NCBI RefSeq assembly: GCF_000203795.2
Contig: NW_006281107.1
Coordinates: forward strand, 78,204 to 142,203
Direction of reading: 5' to 3'
Source: Batrachochytrium dendrobatidis JAM81
Lineage: Eukaryota > Chytridiomycota > Chytridiomycetes > Rhizophydiales
DNA: 64,000 nucleotides
In this document: positions 47,128 through 58,489 of the stretch, piece by piece
Layout of the letters: every line of letters begins with the position of its first letter
Numbering within the stretch: the stretch's first letter is position 1
Translations under genes and position numbers: made by a program
The notes under the pieces: generated by a model
Database searches by the model: none
The model's input: only the letters and a program-made list of their open reading frames with translations
Told to the model about the DNA's origin: nothing

Positions 47128-50100
47128 ATGTCATCGTGTTTATCTCGTCAACCAGATGAATACACTGTCATTCTGTCTACTGAAAATTCTGTAAATACAA
47201 ACCAACTGTATTCAACCAGCACACCAAATTCGCAGTTACTGAATCACTCTGATAAGCCCAAACGACGACGTGCTGTCACGAAAAAAACTACTCCATTGAC
47301 TATTAACCTGACAAACTGCAAATACGATATTGTAAAAGAATGTGCAACTTTGTTTGGCTGCAAACTCGTCGAGGATCCATTGTCATGGCATTTGTTTTGG
47401 ATAGATACAGGCGTATCTATGGAGCGAGTACTTGAAATGTGTGTTGAATAGTCTTTTGTCATTTTAATTCATCAGCTAAATACTATTCGTTTTTAAATGG
47501 CTCCAACTGTTTTAATGATTTAGGAAATTAAACCAGAGAATCAATCATTTTCCAGGAATGCATGAAATCTGTCGAAAGGACCATCTTGCACGCAACTTTA
47601 CTCGTTTATCACGCATCTTTCCAAAAGACTACAACTTTTTCCCAAAAACGTGGATCCTTCCAAATGACTGGGGTGAATTCAATCTGTTTCATAAATCAAA
47701 ATCAAGGTCAGGACCATACATTGCAAAACCTGACCATGGGTGCCAAGGAAAGGGGATATTTTTATTCAAAACACCTGATCAACTTTACGAATCACAAAGC
47801 ACCAGTGGGTCTAATCCAGCTCCAAATGCATCTATACAAAACAATCCAAACATATCTGGTGGATTGATTGTTCAGAGCTATTTATCCCAGCCATGCCTTA
47901 TTGATGGATTCAAGTTTGATCTCCGTATTTACGTTTTGGTGACATCCATCTCCCCACTTCGGGTCTTTGTTTATCGCGACGGTCTTGCCCGATTCGCAAC
48001 AGATCTATACCATCCACCCACAGATAAAAATATAAACAACACACGAATGCATTTGACAAACTATGCCATAAACAAGCACTCGGAAAAATTTGTAGTGGAC
48101 GATATGAATGGCAGTAAGCGATCATTGAAGGCTGTATTACAGTTCTTGGCTGAATCTCGTGGTGTAGACACTGATGCATTGTGGAATCGAATATGCGATA
48201 TAATTGTAAAAACAATTCTGGTTGTACAGCCAGTAATCAGTCGTGGGCTAAAGTCTTGGCTTCCTTCGTCCATGATCGAATTCCAAGATCTAAAAAAACC
48301 TACAGGTTCTAATCTGTCGTCAGCACACTCTACCCATTCGTCGTATTCATCATTTTCAACCCCAACTCACAAACCTACAGCTTTGCCACTATCGGGAATG
48401 GGAAGCCAGTGCTTTGAAATTCTTGGATTCGATATCTTTTTAGATTCGAAAATGAAACCGTGGGTGCTTGAAGTCAACCACTCGCCAAGCTTCACCTGCG
48501 ATAGTCCACTCGATCGTGAGATTAAATCCGGAGTAATTACTGATGCGCTAAACTTGTTAAATCTAAGTGCTGGAATGACCAAAAAGCTGCAAAAAAAAGA
48601 AAAGGCCCAGAGTTTGTCCCGATTGTGGAAAGCACCAGATCTGCCCGTGAATGATTTGAATGCATCCTTTACATTGAGCAAAAAACCTGTTTCAAAAACT
48701 TTGGCTGTCTGTAAAGGAAATTCTCTCAAACAAGCAACCGGTTCATCTTGCGTAAAAGGAATTCATACTTTGAAGAATGTGTCCAAATTAATGCAACAAT
48801 CTGGAGATTCACCCATTGACAATTCTGATTGTGAAGACTCGAGCTCAAGTGATCCACACGACACCACATCCTGTTTTACAACCCCAAACTGGAATGCTGA
48901 AGAACCAGTAATGGCTCAAGGTTGTTTGGAAATGCAATCATTTAATTCAAACAAGTTTTTTGATATACAAATGGCAGCCAATTTTCCATTTAAACCACAT
49001 CCAATCGCAGCCCTAAAGTCATCTAGACCAGGCACGGCTGGATCTGTAGAATACGAAACTGGACATATCAGCCAGCAATCAAACCAAAGCCATTTTCAAC
49101 TAATCCAAGAATCTATACAAAACAATGAATCGAATTCCACACAAGACAGTAGTACCGACAATGAAATTTGCCATACTACCAAAAACACGAGTATATTGGT
49201 TGACCCAATATATTCACCCCTAAAGGAATCTATATCTGGTCGTCGGAAATCTACAGTTTGCACAAAACGTCTGCAGGCATGCCAAGAAGCACTTGCAGCA
49301 TATATTAAAAAGTACAATCAAGATTGTCTTGCTCAACTCACCGGCTTTGAGGATGCTCACATGGGCCAGTATGAACGCATTTTTCCTCCATCCGACACAA
49401 AACAGCTATCAAAATATTTGTACTTGATGCATGAACCAGTAACTTGGTCGTCTGAAACCAATTCAACAAAAGCAAGAAAAGAGCACCTTGAACGCAAAAA
49501 ACACCAGGAATTAGACCAACAACGCAAAATTGAAAGTTGGAAGCTGCGACAAAAGCGTGATAATCCTCATATACAGTCCAAAGTCAACTCTTTGGCAAAT
49601 CAAACTGTGCTGGATGCTCGTCGTGCTATGGATTCAAATGGCTTGATCGTTTCAAAGAACGAACGCATTGATTATCAAAAATCTGGTTCTGAATCTGGTA
49701 TAACGCTATGCTACAAGAAAGATGTAGGAAATACTGCGTTTGATATCAAAAAGTGCTTATCTGATTTAAAAAGTTTGCCCAATTTATCTTTTGGCTCAAC
49801 TAATACCTGTATGTTGACTGATTTGAAATTTTTCGATATTTTGGTATAATATGGCATGTTTTTAATATTGACTGATTCTGAAATGTAATGTCTAGCAATA
49901 TTGGCCGAATCTTATCCGTGCACACTGCATTACTCTTTGCTTGACAAAGTCTCATCTTTTCCACGCTCAACAAAACAGCATGTTCCAGTCAAGATCAATA
50001 ATCTAGATGAGCGTTTTGGTCAATTACGTGATCATTCTCAGTCTCTCTCCAATCAAAAATCAACTATAAACAGTCGTCAAACCGGATCACGCATTCGTAA

Positions 50101-50326
50101 AAATAATTACAATCTCAACAATACAACATCTGGATCCATGAATTCATTACTCTTGGAGTCACCACATGATATCAGATTTGTATCAAGCAGCTCATTGAAT
50201 ACGCTTGTCAAATCCAAATCTACAACTCGCAAATATCCAGACAAAAATTCTCTCAACTCGGTTTTGACAACCTCTTTAAGCTCTTTGCACAATACAGTCA
50301 TTGGTTCTAGATCCCGTCTAATGTAA
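47128..50326 (+). CDS. Tubulin tyrosine ligase-like polyglutamylase (TTLL6/13-type)
   Basis: Three exons (47128-47438, 47524-49808, 49896-50326) encode 1008 residues. The TTL core lies at about 100-480: KLNQRINHFPGMHEICRKD, WILPNDWGEF, YIAKPDHGCQGKGIFLFK, KFDLRIYVLVTSISPLRVFV, MHLTNYAINKHSEKF, FEILGFDIFLDSKMKPWVLE and VNHSPSFTCDSPLDREIKSG. The downstream YERIFPPSDTKQLSK resembles the microtubule-binding part of TTLL6/13-type enzymes. Such enzymes add glutamate side chains to axonemal tubulin using ATP. The Ser/Asn-rich tail beyond 500 is probably disordered. The second donor is chosen at 49809 (GTATGT) because it alone keeps the last exon in frame. It complements the nearby IFT70 gene functionally. 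Confidence 0.92.
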
Positions 50327-50618
50327 TTTTACAAGGAGTGTTTCTATAATACCTGGCAATTTATAAATAAATTTCAAGTGTATCTTTGAATATTTAAACT
50401 TTGTGAATGCAATCGATTCAAATAATTCATAGTCTAGTGTTTTTGGATTACAATCATCATCGACTCTAAATTTGATTTATTATTGTGGCCCAACTGTATT
50501 GGCATATGACCTTATCTTAATAAAATAAACAGCAAATAAATCCGTTTGGTCAGCAATAATAAATTTTGAATACAAGATAATGCGTTTTAATTCCAAAAAT
50601 TAAACATTTAGAGTTAGA

Positions 50619-53562
50619 TTACAATTGATCCATTTGATATGGGTCGTATAGCTGGACTTTTTTGATTGGGAACAATCCCTCGGATTTGGTCAACACTTTG
50701 TATCCCCAACACCATCCATCACGAAATATTTTGCGAATACACACTATATCACCAACAATAAGTGGCAGTTCATCGGGTTGATGTGGAGTATGCAAAACCA
50801 TGACAATAAACTTGGCAGCTTTTTTTTGTTCATATGACAGATTATTTAAAGCATCAAATAAAGTGGAGGTGGGTGCAGTCATTGTTTGCATTTCACCATG
50901 ACTCACAGACAATGGCGATTGGCATTGTGGATATCCCAAAAACTTTTGGTTAAAATAACGCAGATCTGCCGAGGTACGCGGACCACCTATAATATCTATT
51001 GATGGTCGTTGTAATGAAAGTTGTGGAACGGCAAGAGGAATTTCCAAATCGAATTCTTTAAATACCGCTTTGGGATTGTTAGTTTTGGGTTGGTGAAAGC
51101 TGTTGTTGTTTGGTTGTGTAGAGTCTGTGCCTTTTGAAATCTGTTGCTTTGATGCCAATGATGCTGGAAAAGCAGCATCATCATATTCAATAGTTTGATT
51201 CACTTGCTCGAATGCCAACAACGATTCCAATAAACTATCAATCTGTTGTATTTGCGTGGATCGTGTTTTACTAAGCAATACTTGAGATTTAGGTAAACTC
51301 GCATTGTGTGGCTTGATCAAAGACTTGCTTGGATGGTCTTGAAGATCATCTAAAAGATTTTTTAATTTGCAAGTGCTAGTTTCATCATCTGAAGTTGAAT
51401 CTGTAGTCTCGTTTACTACATTTGATGGAGCAGTGTTTACTTTGGATTCGTAAAATCCCATGGAATGTTGAGAATCAAGCCTGGCAATAAGCTTGTTGAC
51501 AATGGTTTTACCAGGAGCATTAGCATCAGATGGCATCTATATTTACAAGCCGTATGTACTCTTGAGTAAATATTGACATGAAAAACTCGAACGTATTGTT
51601 CAATACACGGTTTGATGCTTATAGTCATACAAGACTTACTTGGGTTGGAATTGTTTTTTTAAAAAACATGGGATCTCCAGCATCTTTGCGAGTCAAATTG
51701 ACGTCTGCCAATTGCTCAACCTAGAGTCCAAAATGAATTCAATCTCAAATATAATTCAAGATAACACCATTTCTTGAAGAGTAGAGTCGACCTACCAACT
51801 CATCTATAGTAATCAAGTTATTGGAGTCTTTGTCATCCTCATAACTCATACGCTGTGTTGCGAAAGAATGGTCTGGGGTTTGAATATCAAGAGGACTAGT
51901 CGGATCCTTTGATATGGATGGCAATCGCACTGACTCGTATCCACTGTCTTGAATAGCAGACCGATTTTTTAGTAAGCGTGTGTCGGTATCACTATGTTGC
52001 GAATCTTGCGCGTCTAAACTTCTCAACGACACAGAATATTTGCGAGATGCGAACCTTGTGGGAATATGGTTTTCGAAACCATCTCCGGAAGATATACAAG
52101 AATACATGCCAGAATTGCTACTAGCGACAGTGTTACGACTGGAGTGGACCGAGTGTGTACCATGACTTTCTGGGAAGCAGTTGACGCCATATAAGCTTGG
52201 ACTTGCAGGACCACTCGATGGAGTTATGGGTGCACCATCATCACTAGTAGAGTTTACAGGAATACGTGTTGTGATGGTAGCTGTAGTGGTGAAATTTGGC
52301 TTTTTGACATGTTGGGCATGTAGATGAGTAGATGTGCTGGCTGCAATCTCATGTGCTGGCCGAATCTGCTCCCGTGCAATCTCCAAAGCTTTCAATGCTG
52401 CAGTTTCCTTGATCGTATCTGCGGGAATCACTACGATTGCAGTTTCAAAAGCCACATGAGGGTCTTCATTTCCATCCAAATATACCTGAAATTTGACGAC
52501 TGAGCGTGATGAAATAATGGAGCTCTCAATCGTAGGTTGATGATATTTTGCTTCAGTGGAAAGTTGAATGGTACCACAAAACACTGATGGATGGGCAAGG
52601 TCAGACGTGTCCTGTTCATCTGGTGCAGGCATTTCCTTGCCAAATGCAAGTGGAAAGGGGTTCCATACAACAGCATTTCTATTTCTTTTGGTGCCATCGC
52701 TTGTAACCGATCTATAGGTTGTATTGGCTTCTATTGATGCTTGAACAGCAGAAACGGACCTTCCGGCTGGCACATAGGGAATTGCAAATTGTATCGTGAA
52801 TTGCTGTCCAGGAATATACACACGTGTCGGCAATCGAATGGCGCAAGTGCACTTGTTGGGATCGTAAACCGTATCAAATTCCAAAGTAGATGGGGTTTGA
52901 AGGAGTTTTAGTCGATGCGAACGAGGCATGACAATTTTTATGAGAGCTCTAGCCACGTGCGTTGGCGCTAGTAGATGAAAGGTTTCTGACCATGTCAATG
53001 TACTTTTGAGACTAAATACAATCAAAAAGTATATCAAATAATGTGGGTCAGTTCCAACGCTAGATTACTGTAGTATTCACGTAAAATGGAATATTTGACA
53101 AGAGTGCCAAAATGCATATACCAGTAATGAGGTTGGGATAATATAAAGCCATATTCAAGGTACTCACCTATATTTAATACATCCTCTGGAATCAGTAAAC
53201 GAAGGTGGCAATCCTTGTGCTGGTAAATTGATTTTAAATGGCAATGTAATGGATCCAAACTCGTTGGGTTCTAAAGCTTCTTTTGAGTCTCTAACAACAG
53301 TTGTCACAAGCTGAAATCGACGAGCAAAGGTCTCTCCAGGAGGATCGCCTGGTTTGCGAACCTTGGAACCAACCCAAAAGGTTTCTGATTCACCTTGAAA
53401 TTCAAGTATAATTTTCGCTTCTTTAAGTGGCTTGGATGTTGCAAGACGGATTACACCAACAATGGACGAGATAGTGCCCCATCCTGCTTCCACTATAAAC
53501 TCTGATGATGAAAGTGACGGATCAATTGAAGGAATAATATCCAAATGCTTGATAATGCCCAT
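50619..53562 (-). CDS. Arrestin-domain protein with C-terminal SH3 domain
   Basis: Four exons (53168-53562, 51796-53011, 51640-51720, 50619-51536) join in phase to 869 residues. The N-terminal third is an arrestin fold: EAGWGTISSIVGVIRLATSK, then AKIILEFQGESETFWV, RFQLVTTVV, FGSITLPFKINLPAQGLPPS and GCIKYSLKSTLTWSETFHLL. The arrestin C domain continues with YIPGQQFTIQFAIPYVPAGR. After a disordered Ser/Thr/His-rich region, the C-terminus (about 790-865) is an SH3 domain: KFIVMVLHTPHQPDELPLIV, GDIVCIRKIFRDGWCWGYKV and SEGLFPIKKVQLY. Alpha-arrestins recruit ubiquitin ligases to membrane cargo; SH3 adds proline-motif binding. The last exon starts with an ATG, so a separate SH3 gene starting at 51536 is possible, but the phase-0 joins favour one gene. 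No PPxY motif was noticed. Confidence 0.8.
53060..53100. repeat. Solo repeat terminus inside an arrestin-gene intron
   Basis: GTAGTATTCACGTAAAATGG within the 156-nt first intron (53012-53167) matches the terminal motif of the dispersed inverted-repeat elements. This intron is about twice the usual length here, suggesting an insertion remnant. Confidence 0.45.
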
Positions 53563-53779
53563 ATGCGACAAATGTTTAGGCAGTAAGATTGAATAATTTA
53601 ATCTGTAAAGTTTTAAAACCTCGACCAGCAAATCTAATGGAATTCAAGATAGTTCAAAGTGCCGTAGAATTTAGCAACGTGTTATTATCATTATTGAATA
53701 CACGCCTGGCTACCCAAAGATTTGATTGGTCAATACAATTTATACCCGAGGAAAGTATTCTACATAGATGTGTCCATCA

Positions 53780-54310
53780 CCGTATTCACCCAAAATAGGA
53801 CACAAGGGATTCTGTGCACAATAACCAGCCGTTTATGCAATGACAATGTCAATCTCCATCAAATCTACTCGACAGGATTGTTTTTGAATTCATTGACAAT
53901 TCACTAATCTTTCTCCACGCTCATTTTGTATAACTGAACAAATGTCTGCATCACAATATCAGTAAATCCCACACTTGTTTAATCAATTATTATGTTGTAT
54001 AAACCAAACATTATGGCATTGGGTGGTTGGCATGGAGACAACAGCCGCATCCTGAAACATGCAATCATTGTTCTCTTGAACTAGATCACAAACACATTTG
54101 ATATTAGGATACACAAAAAGGAGTGTGTACAATTGTACTGGCAGTATCACAACAGTTGGGTTTGACATGTGAATTGCAATGATGAATCTGGTGATCGTGT
54201 AATGTAAAGCTATGCCAAGAGTAGAAAGGGAGGTTCAAACTATAGATTGATTGTATGCATCGTATGATGGATGTTGTGTCTATTGAAGTGTTCCATTTAT
54301 GTGAATACGG
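53780..54310. repeat. Inverted-repeat element, copy A
   Basis: The left end CCGTATTCACCCAAAATAGG is mirrored by GTTCCATTTATGTGAATACGG at the right end, 531 bp apart. The first 330 or so bases are nearly identical to copy B at 56253-56724. The right part carries the GGTGATCGTGTAATGTAAAG module seen in other copies. No protein is encoded. This is consistent with a MITE. Confidence 0.8.
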
Positions 54311-54955
54311 TTGTAATTATCTGCTATTAGAACCTTGACACTGGTAGATCATTCGAGGATAGTTGCGAGTCTTGTATAATAGTATCCAGAATGTACCATG
54401 ATAGATTGGTGGGGTTGTTCATTTGAAATGCCCATCATCTACAATTTCATACTACTGCCAATAATGCATGCGTTGGATATACCAACCATGCTAGCAAAGT
54501 AGGTTGGTGAGGCGAGTCTAACGAGGCCTATCTCAGCTTTTAATGATCTATGTTTGAAGACAAGCCCACCATTTAGATAAAAGGTATTTTATTTTTTGCA
54601 CCACGATTGGCTAATATTCAAAGCCATTGATTTGGTTCAGAATAAAAAATGGCGTGCTTAGTAGTGCTTATACGCCTTTAGAGCGGAGAATGGTGTAACC
54701 GTCGAGTCACTGAACACCCTTCAAATATGCTATGCCAAAATGGTCAGTATTGCAGCATTATGGCATAATATCCATTGCAGCATAAACATCATGACACTAC
54801 TCATTACAGAATGACGAATAGTACGATACTAATGAGCCAAGTAGTGCTCATATATTCATGATGGAGTCAAACACAACAATCGTAGTGGAGCAAGCGAGAT
54901 TCAAGTGCTTTAGATAAGGGCCACCACTCGCTAGATTCGTTTGAATCCGAAAATG
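54311..54955. other. Intergenic region upstream of the Ecl1-like gene
   Basis: No gene was found. Segments such as GTAGTGCTTATACG and GTAGTGCTCATATATTCATG (54662 and 54842) repeat loosely. A TATA-like ACTATAAAAGC lies just beyond, near 54984, about 560 bp before the Ecl1-like start codon. Confidence 0.4.
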
Positions 54956-55546
54956 ACACGATTCTGATTTTACAGCAGCCAAAACTATAAAAGCAAACCG
55001 TGTTGGTCTTCCTTTTCCTCTACGCAACAGCAACCACATTTGCTTACGCTTTTTTCATCAGTTACTCGTCTGCTTCCATCACAACCTACTTCTCCAATAA
55101 CTAACTGGATTGTTGCTCATTTCTACCTTGCAAACTTCCATTCCATACTCTTTCCAATTACCTATCTTACCCAAAGTCACCCCTTTCAATCTTTCAAAAT
55201 TCAACAATCAACAGAATTCACCTTCTCTCTGTCCTCTTACTCCACTCTTACACCGACACCTCGGAACTTTGTGGAAACATCTGCTACAAGCGATACTAGT
55301 ACTACCTATCCACCGCCTTTTGAGCAATACGACTAAACTGGGATTTGGAGATACTTCTCTTGCCACATTCGGCCCCACCTCTATCGCACTACTTTTTACG
55401 GAAATTTCTTCAAATCTAACATCACTGCCTCGCTGAATCTCGTTTGTTTTTTGCTACTACTTTGACCGCTTTTTAAATCTGCTCGACTACTGCGGATTTC
55501 AAGCTTTCTTTCAATACTATTTTTTATCCAATCAACTTTGCCTAAC
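54956..55546 (+). promoter_or_regulatory. Long pyrimidine-rich, AUG-free 5' leader of the Ecl1-like gene
   Basis: From 54956 to the start codon at 55547 I find no ATG in any frame on the plus strand, although roughly nine would be expected by chance in 590 bases. A TATA-like ACTATAAAAGC near 54984 could set transcription start at about 55010-55025. The leader is rich in C and T (CCACTCTTACACCGACACC, TTCTCTCTGTCCTC) and has open frames without start codons. This fits a long leader selected for unimpeded scanning. Confidence 0.6.
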
Positions 55547-56101
55547 ATGGACTACCACGTTGGATGGTGCATGACTTGCGAGAAGCGTATTGCTTCAAGC
55601 TACATTTACTGCTCTCTATCTTGCCAGTTTCAAGATTTCCTGATGGACGATCAATCAAGCCACAATTTTACTGGCACTGATGGTTATCACGCTTCTGAAT
55701 GCATGCCAACTGCAATTAAAATGTCGTCATCTTCATCAACTCATTCATCTTACTCTGCCACATCGTCATCTAGCGGATCCTACTCTGCATCTATGCTAAA
55801 ACCGACTTCCCAGAGCGTGAACTATCTGGAAGAATGGATCGTGTCAGACGAATCATCCTCTGGCATGTCAGAGGGCATCACTGCTTTCAATTCATCGGAT
55901 TCCAGCTCAGGCTGCAGCAAAAGCATGTCAGGATTTATTCCTACCAGGTCGAGATCCGGAATTCCATCTCCTCCACCTTCTCCATCATCTTTTTTACTGA
56001 TGAACGGCGTGCCAAAACTCCTTGGTCGAGGACGTCAATCACCTTATGCTTCTCACCAGCGTGTGAGATGTACCCCACCACCTAGTTATATTTCTGCTTG
56101 A
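55547..56101 (+). CDS. Ecl1-like small zinc-binding regulator
   Basis: This 184-residue frame starts at the first ATG after the long leader. The N-terminus (YHVGWCMTCEKRIASSYIYC followed by SLSCQ) has the CxxC...YCSxxC layout of fungal Ecl1/2/3 proteins, which extend chronological lifespan and respond to nutrient starvation in yeasts. The rest is very Ser-rich (SSSSSTHSSYSATSSSSGSY) and includes SRSGIPSPPPSPSSFLLMNG, a proline-rich motif common in this class. It probably acts in the nucleus and cytosol as a regulator. There is no intron. The assignment rests on the cysteine pattern and overall build. Confidence 0.7.
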   Translation: MDYHVGWCMTCEKRIASSYIYCSLSCQFQDFLMDDQSSHNFTGTDGYHASECMPTAIKMSSSSSTHSSYSATSSSSGSYSASMLKPTSQSVNYLEEWIVSDESSSGMSEGITAFNSSDSSSGCSKSMSGFIPTRSRSGIPSPPPSPSSFLLMNGVPKLLGRGRQSPYASHQRVRCTPPPSYISA

Positions 56102-56252
56102 TCATTTTTTACAACTATCCAGTCCAAGCGACTCTTTCAATTTACAATAAACCTGATAAAACAATCTCTGACTCGGGCGAGTGCATGTATGATTTTAGGG
56201 TTGCTTGAAAACAAGGAAGGATGATCGGATAAAATGTACTAGATTGTGATAC

Positions 56253-56724
56253 TTTTACGGGCGTGCTCACCCAAAATAGGACAAGGGATTCAGTGCACAA
56301 TAACCAGCCGTTTATGCAATGACAGTGCCAGTCTCCATCAAATCTACTCGACAAGATTGTTTTTGAATTCATTGACAATTCACTAATCTTTCTCCACGCT
56401 CATTTTGTATAACTGAACAAATGTCTACATCACAGTGTCAGTAAATCCCACACTTGTTTAATCAATTATTATGTTGTATAAACCAAACAGGTTGTCATTG
56501 GGTGGTTGGCATGGAGATAACAGCCGCATCCTGAAACATGCAATCATTGTTCTCTTGAACTAGATCACAAACACATTTGATATTAGGATACAACAGAGCC
56601 TCAATAAAAGAAATCAATATCCAATAACAACAAATATGCAATGATTGTTTATTTGAGAGTAAAATCCAGTCATTACAAGATCAATACAGAAAGTGGTTCA
56701 TTCTACGTGAATACGACTGTAAAA
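56253..56724. repeat. Inverted-repeat element, copy B
   Basis: The left end TTTTACGGGCGTGCTCACCC is mirrored by GTGAATACGACTGTAAAA at the right end. About 330 bases from the left end match copy A closely (for example TGTGCACAATAACCAGCCG and AACAGCCGCATCCTGAAACA), in direct orientation 2.5 kb away. The right 120 bases differ from copy A. Confidence 0.8.
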
Positions 56725-58489
56725 TGTCGTTTTGGTAATTAATTGAACCGTTTAATTGACTTGCTGATCAGAATGAATCCGTATAATGCTCAAATTGTTA
56801 TTTTTAATTACAATCTTCAGATTGAACACTGTAACTCCGATTTGATTTTTTACTTGAATATTTTGTTGGATTGGTTTTAAAAATGTGATTACAGCTAGAG
56901 TCAAGGGGCGTGAAAATGAAGATAAATGAGACATTGCCAGCAACCATCACCATCAGTGTGTATCATGTGTTTAGGAAGTACTTTAATGTGATTAAACTGG
57001 CACTATTTACCATACTTGAATAGGCTACTGCTAGACCATTGTACACGATTACTTATTCGACTACTGACATGCATAACATGTTCAACCACAATATATCATC
57101 AAGTATTACATCACAACACATGTAGTCATTGACTTGAGATCTGCAACTCTGTACCACACCAACAATTGGAATGGCGATCGCAATCATTTATTCCATCGAA
57201 TGATCAACTATAATACAATAACATGATGGCATTCATTGACAGCTGTCGTGTCCATCACATGTATGATACTGTTCATTTATCCATGAACAATGCAGCCACA
57301 TTTGCAGGTGAACCCACATTCTGCATATTTGATTCTTTTTAACATCATCGACCACTGCCTCTGCAACAATCGGAATGCAACACCATCTTGTAATGGTCAG
57401 ATATGTTTGACTGGTCATTTTCATGACTGTTGCCATGACTCTTTGCAATGCTTTGGATAGTCCAAGATTGGAATGACACTGACCATTTCAATTATACAAC
57501 TCATATCTGAAACCAAGCAATTGATGCATTACCAGTTTAATGTTTTGTCGAGATTGCTTGCTCAACAATACCCTTTTCATTTGTCGTATTGCTCCATTGC
57601 CCATAATTAATGCTATACATTTTATCCGATTTCCAAGTTGGCTATACAGTTGTAGCCAATCAACACGCCTGCTTACTATCATCCTGCTTTTGCTTATCAA
57701 CTCAAAATCTAGTCATTTCGAACTTGAAATGAACAAGGCATATTGCAATCATTCATGATTACAAATGGCATGGTGATATAACACACTTGGTATATAAACA
57801 GGCATGCCATCAATTCAAGTAACTCAAGCCACTAATAGTGTGTCCACTTTTGAGTACTCGATTGATTCATGCTCCAATGAGTCTTGCTTCAACACATACA
57901 GAACATGCATACAGCCAATATAAACAAGGTTGTTAGTGGTGTGAAATGGACGTTTCATGTATATGTCAATTACTCATTCGATATTATCACAGTTCATTAA
58001 TGGATACCAACAGCCCAGTTTTATCTGTCTGAATTCGGCATTTGACTCGCAATGCACAAGTTTGGAGTGTATGCAAGTTGTATATGATGAAACAAATTCC
58101 AGTTAGTCCATTTTGCATTGATTCCTAGAGTTTAACTGATTTACAATTGAAAACGGGTATCGGTGCTACATTTAAATACAATTGCAATGAAACTCGAAAA
58201 TTTGTCATTTATGCAATCAATCAAAAGCAATATACCCGTTTTAAATGTATGGCTTGAATACATGTAATTCGCGAATCACATGCATTTGCATAGATATTGG
58301 CATGCTTTTCTTGATTAGCACATGTATATTCAATTAACTATCAAATTGCTGCGTAGCATGCTTTGTAGATTCAAGATATAAAATGACGTGAAATGGTATG
58401 GAACCAATCTCACCAACCTCTATCATTGTACCAGTTTGTATCTTATACTTGCTACATTCACACTATAGATATTGAAAATATTGTTTAAA
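56725..58489. other. Gene-poor region upstream of fungalysin
   Basis: About 1.8 kb without a supported gene. Frames of 60-75 codons on both strands lack coding character. Base composition is A+T-rich with scattered near-repeats resembling 27.2 kb and 61.2 kb. The last 150 bp include a TATAAAATGACG-type box near 58378 and should be the fungalysin promoter. Confidence 0.4.

Noticed and set aside
55040..55436. Two overlapping open frames in the Ecl1-like leader
   Set aside because: Neither contains an ATG; they are open only because the leader is pyrimidine-rich.
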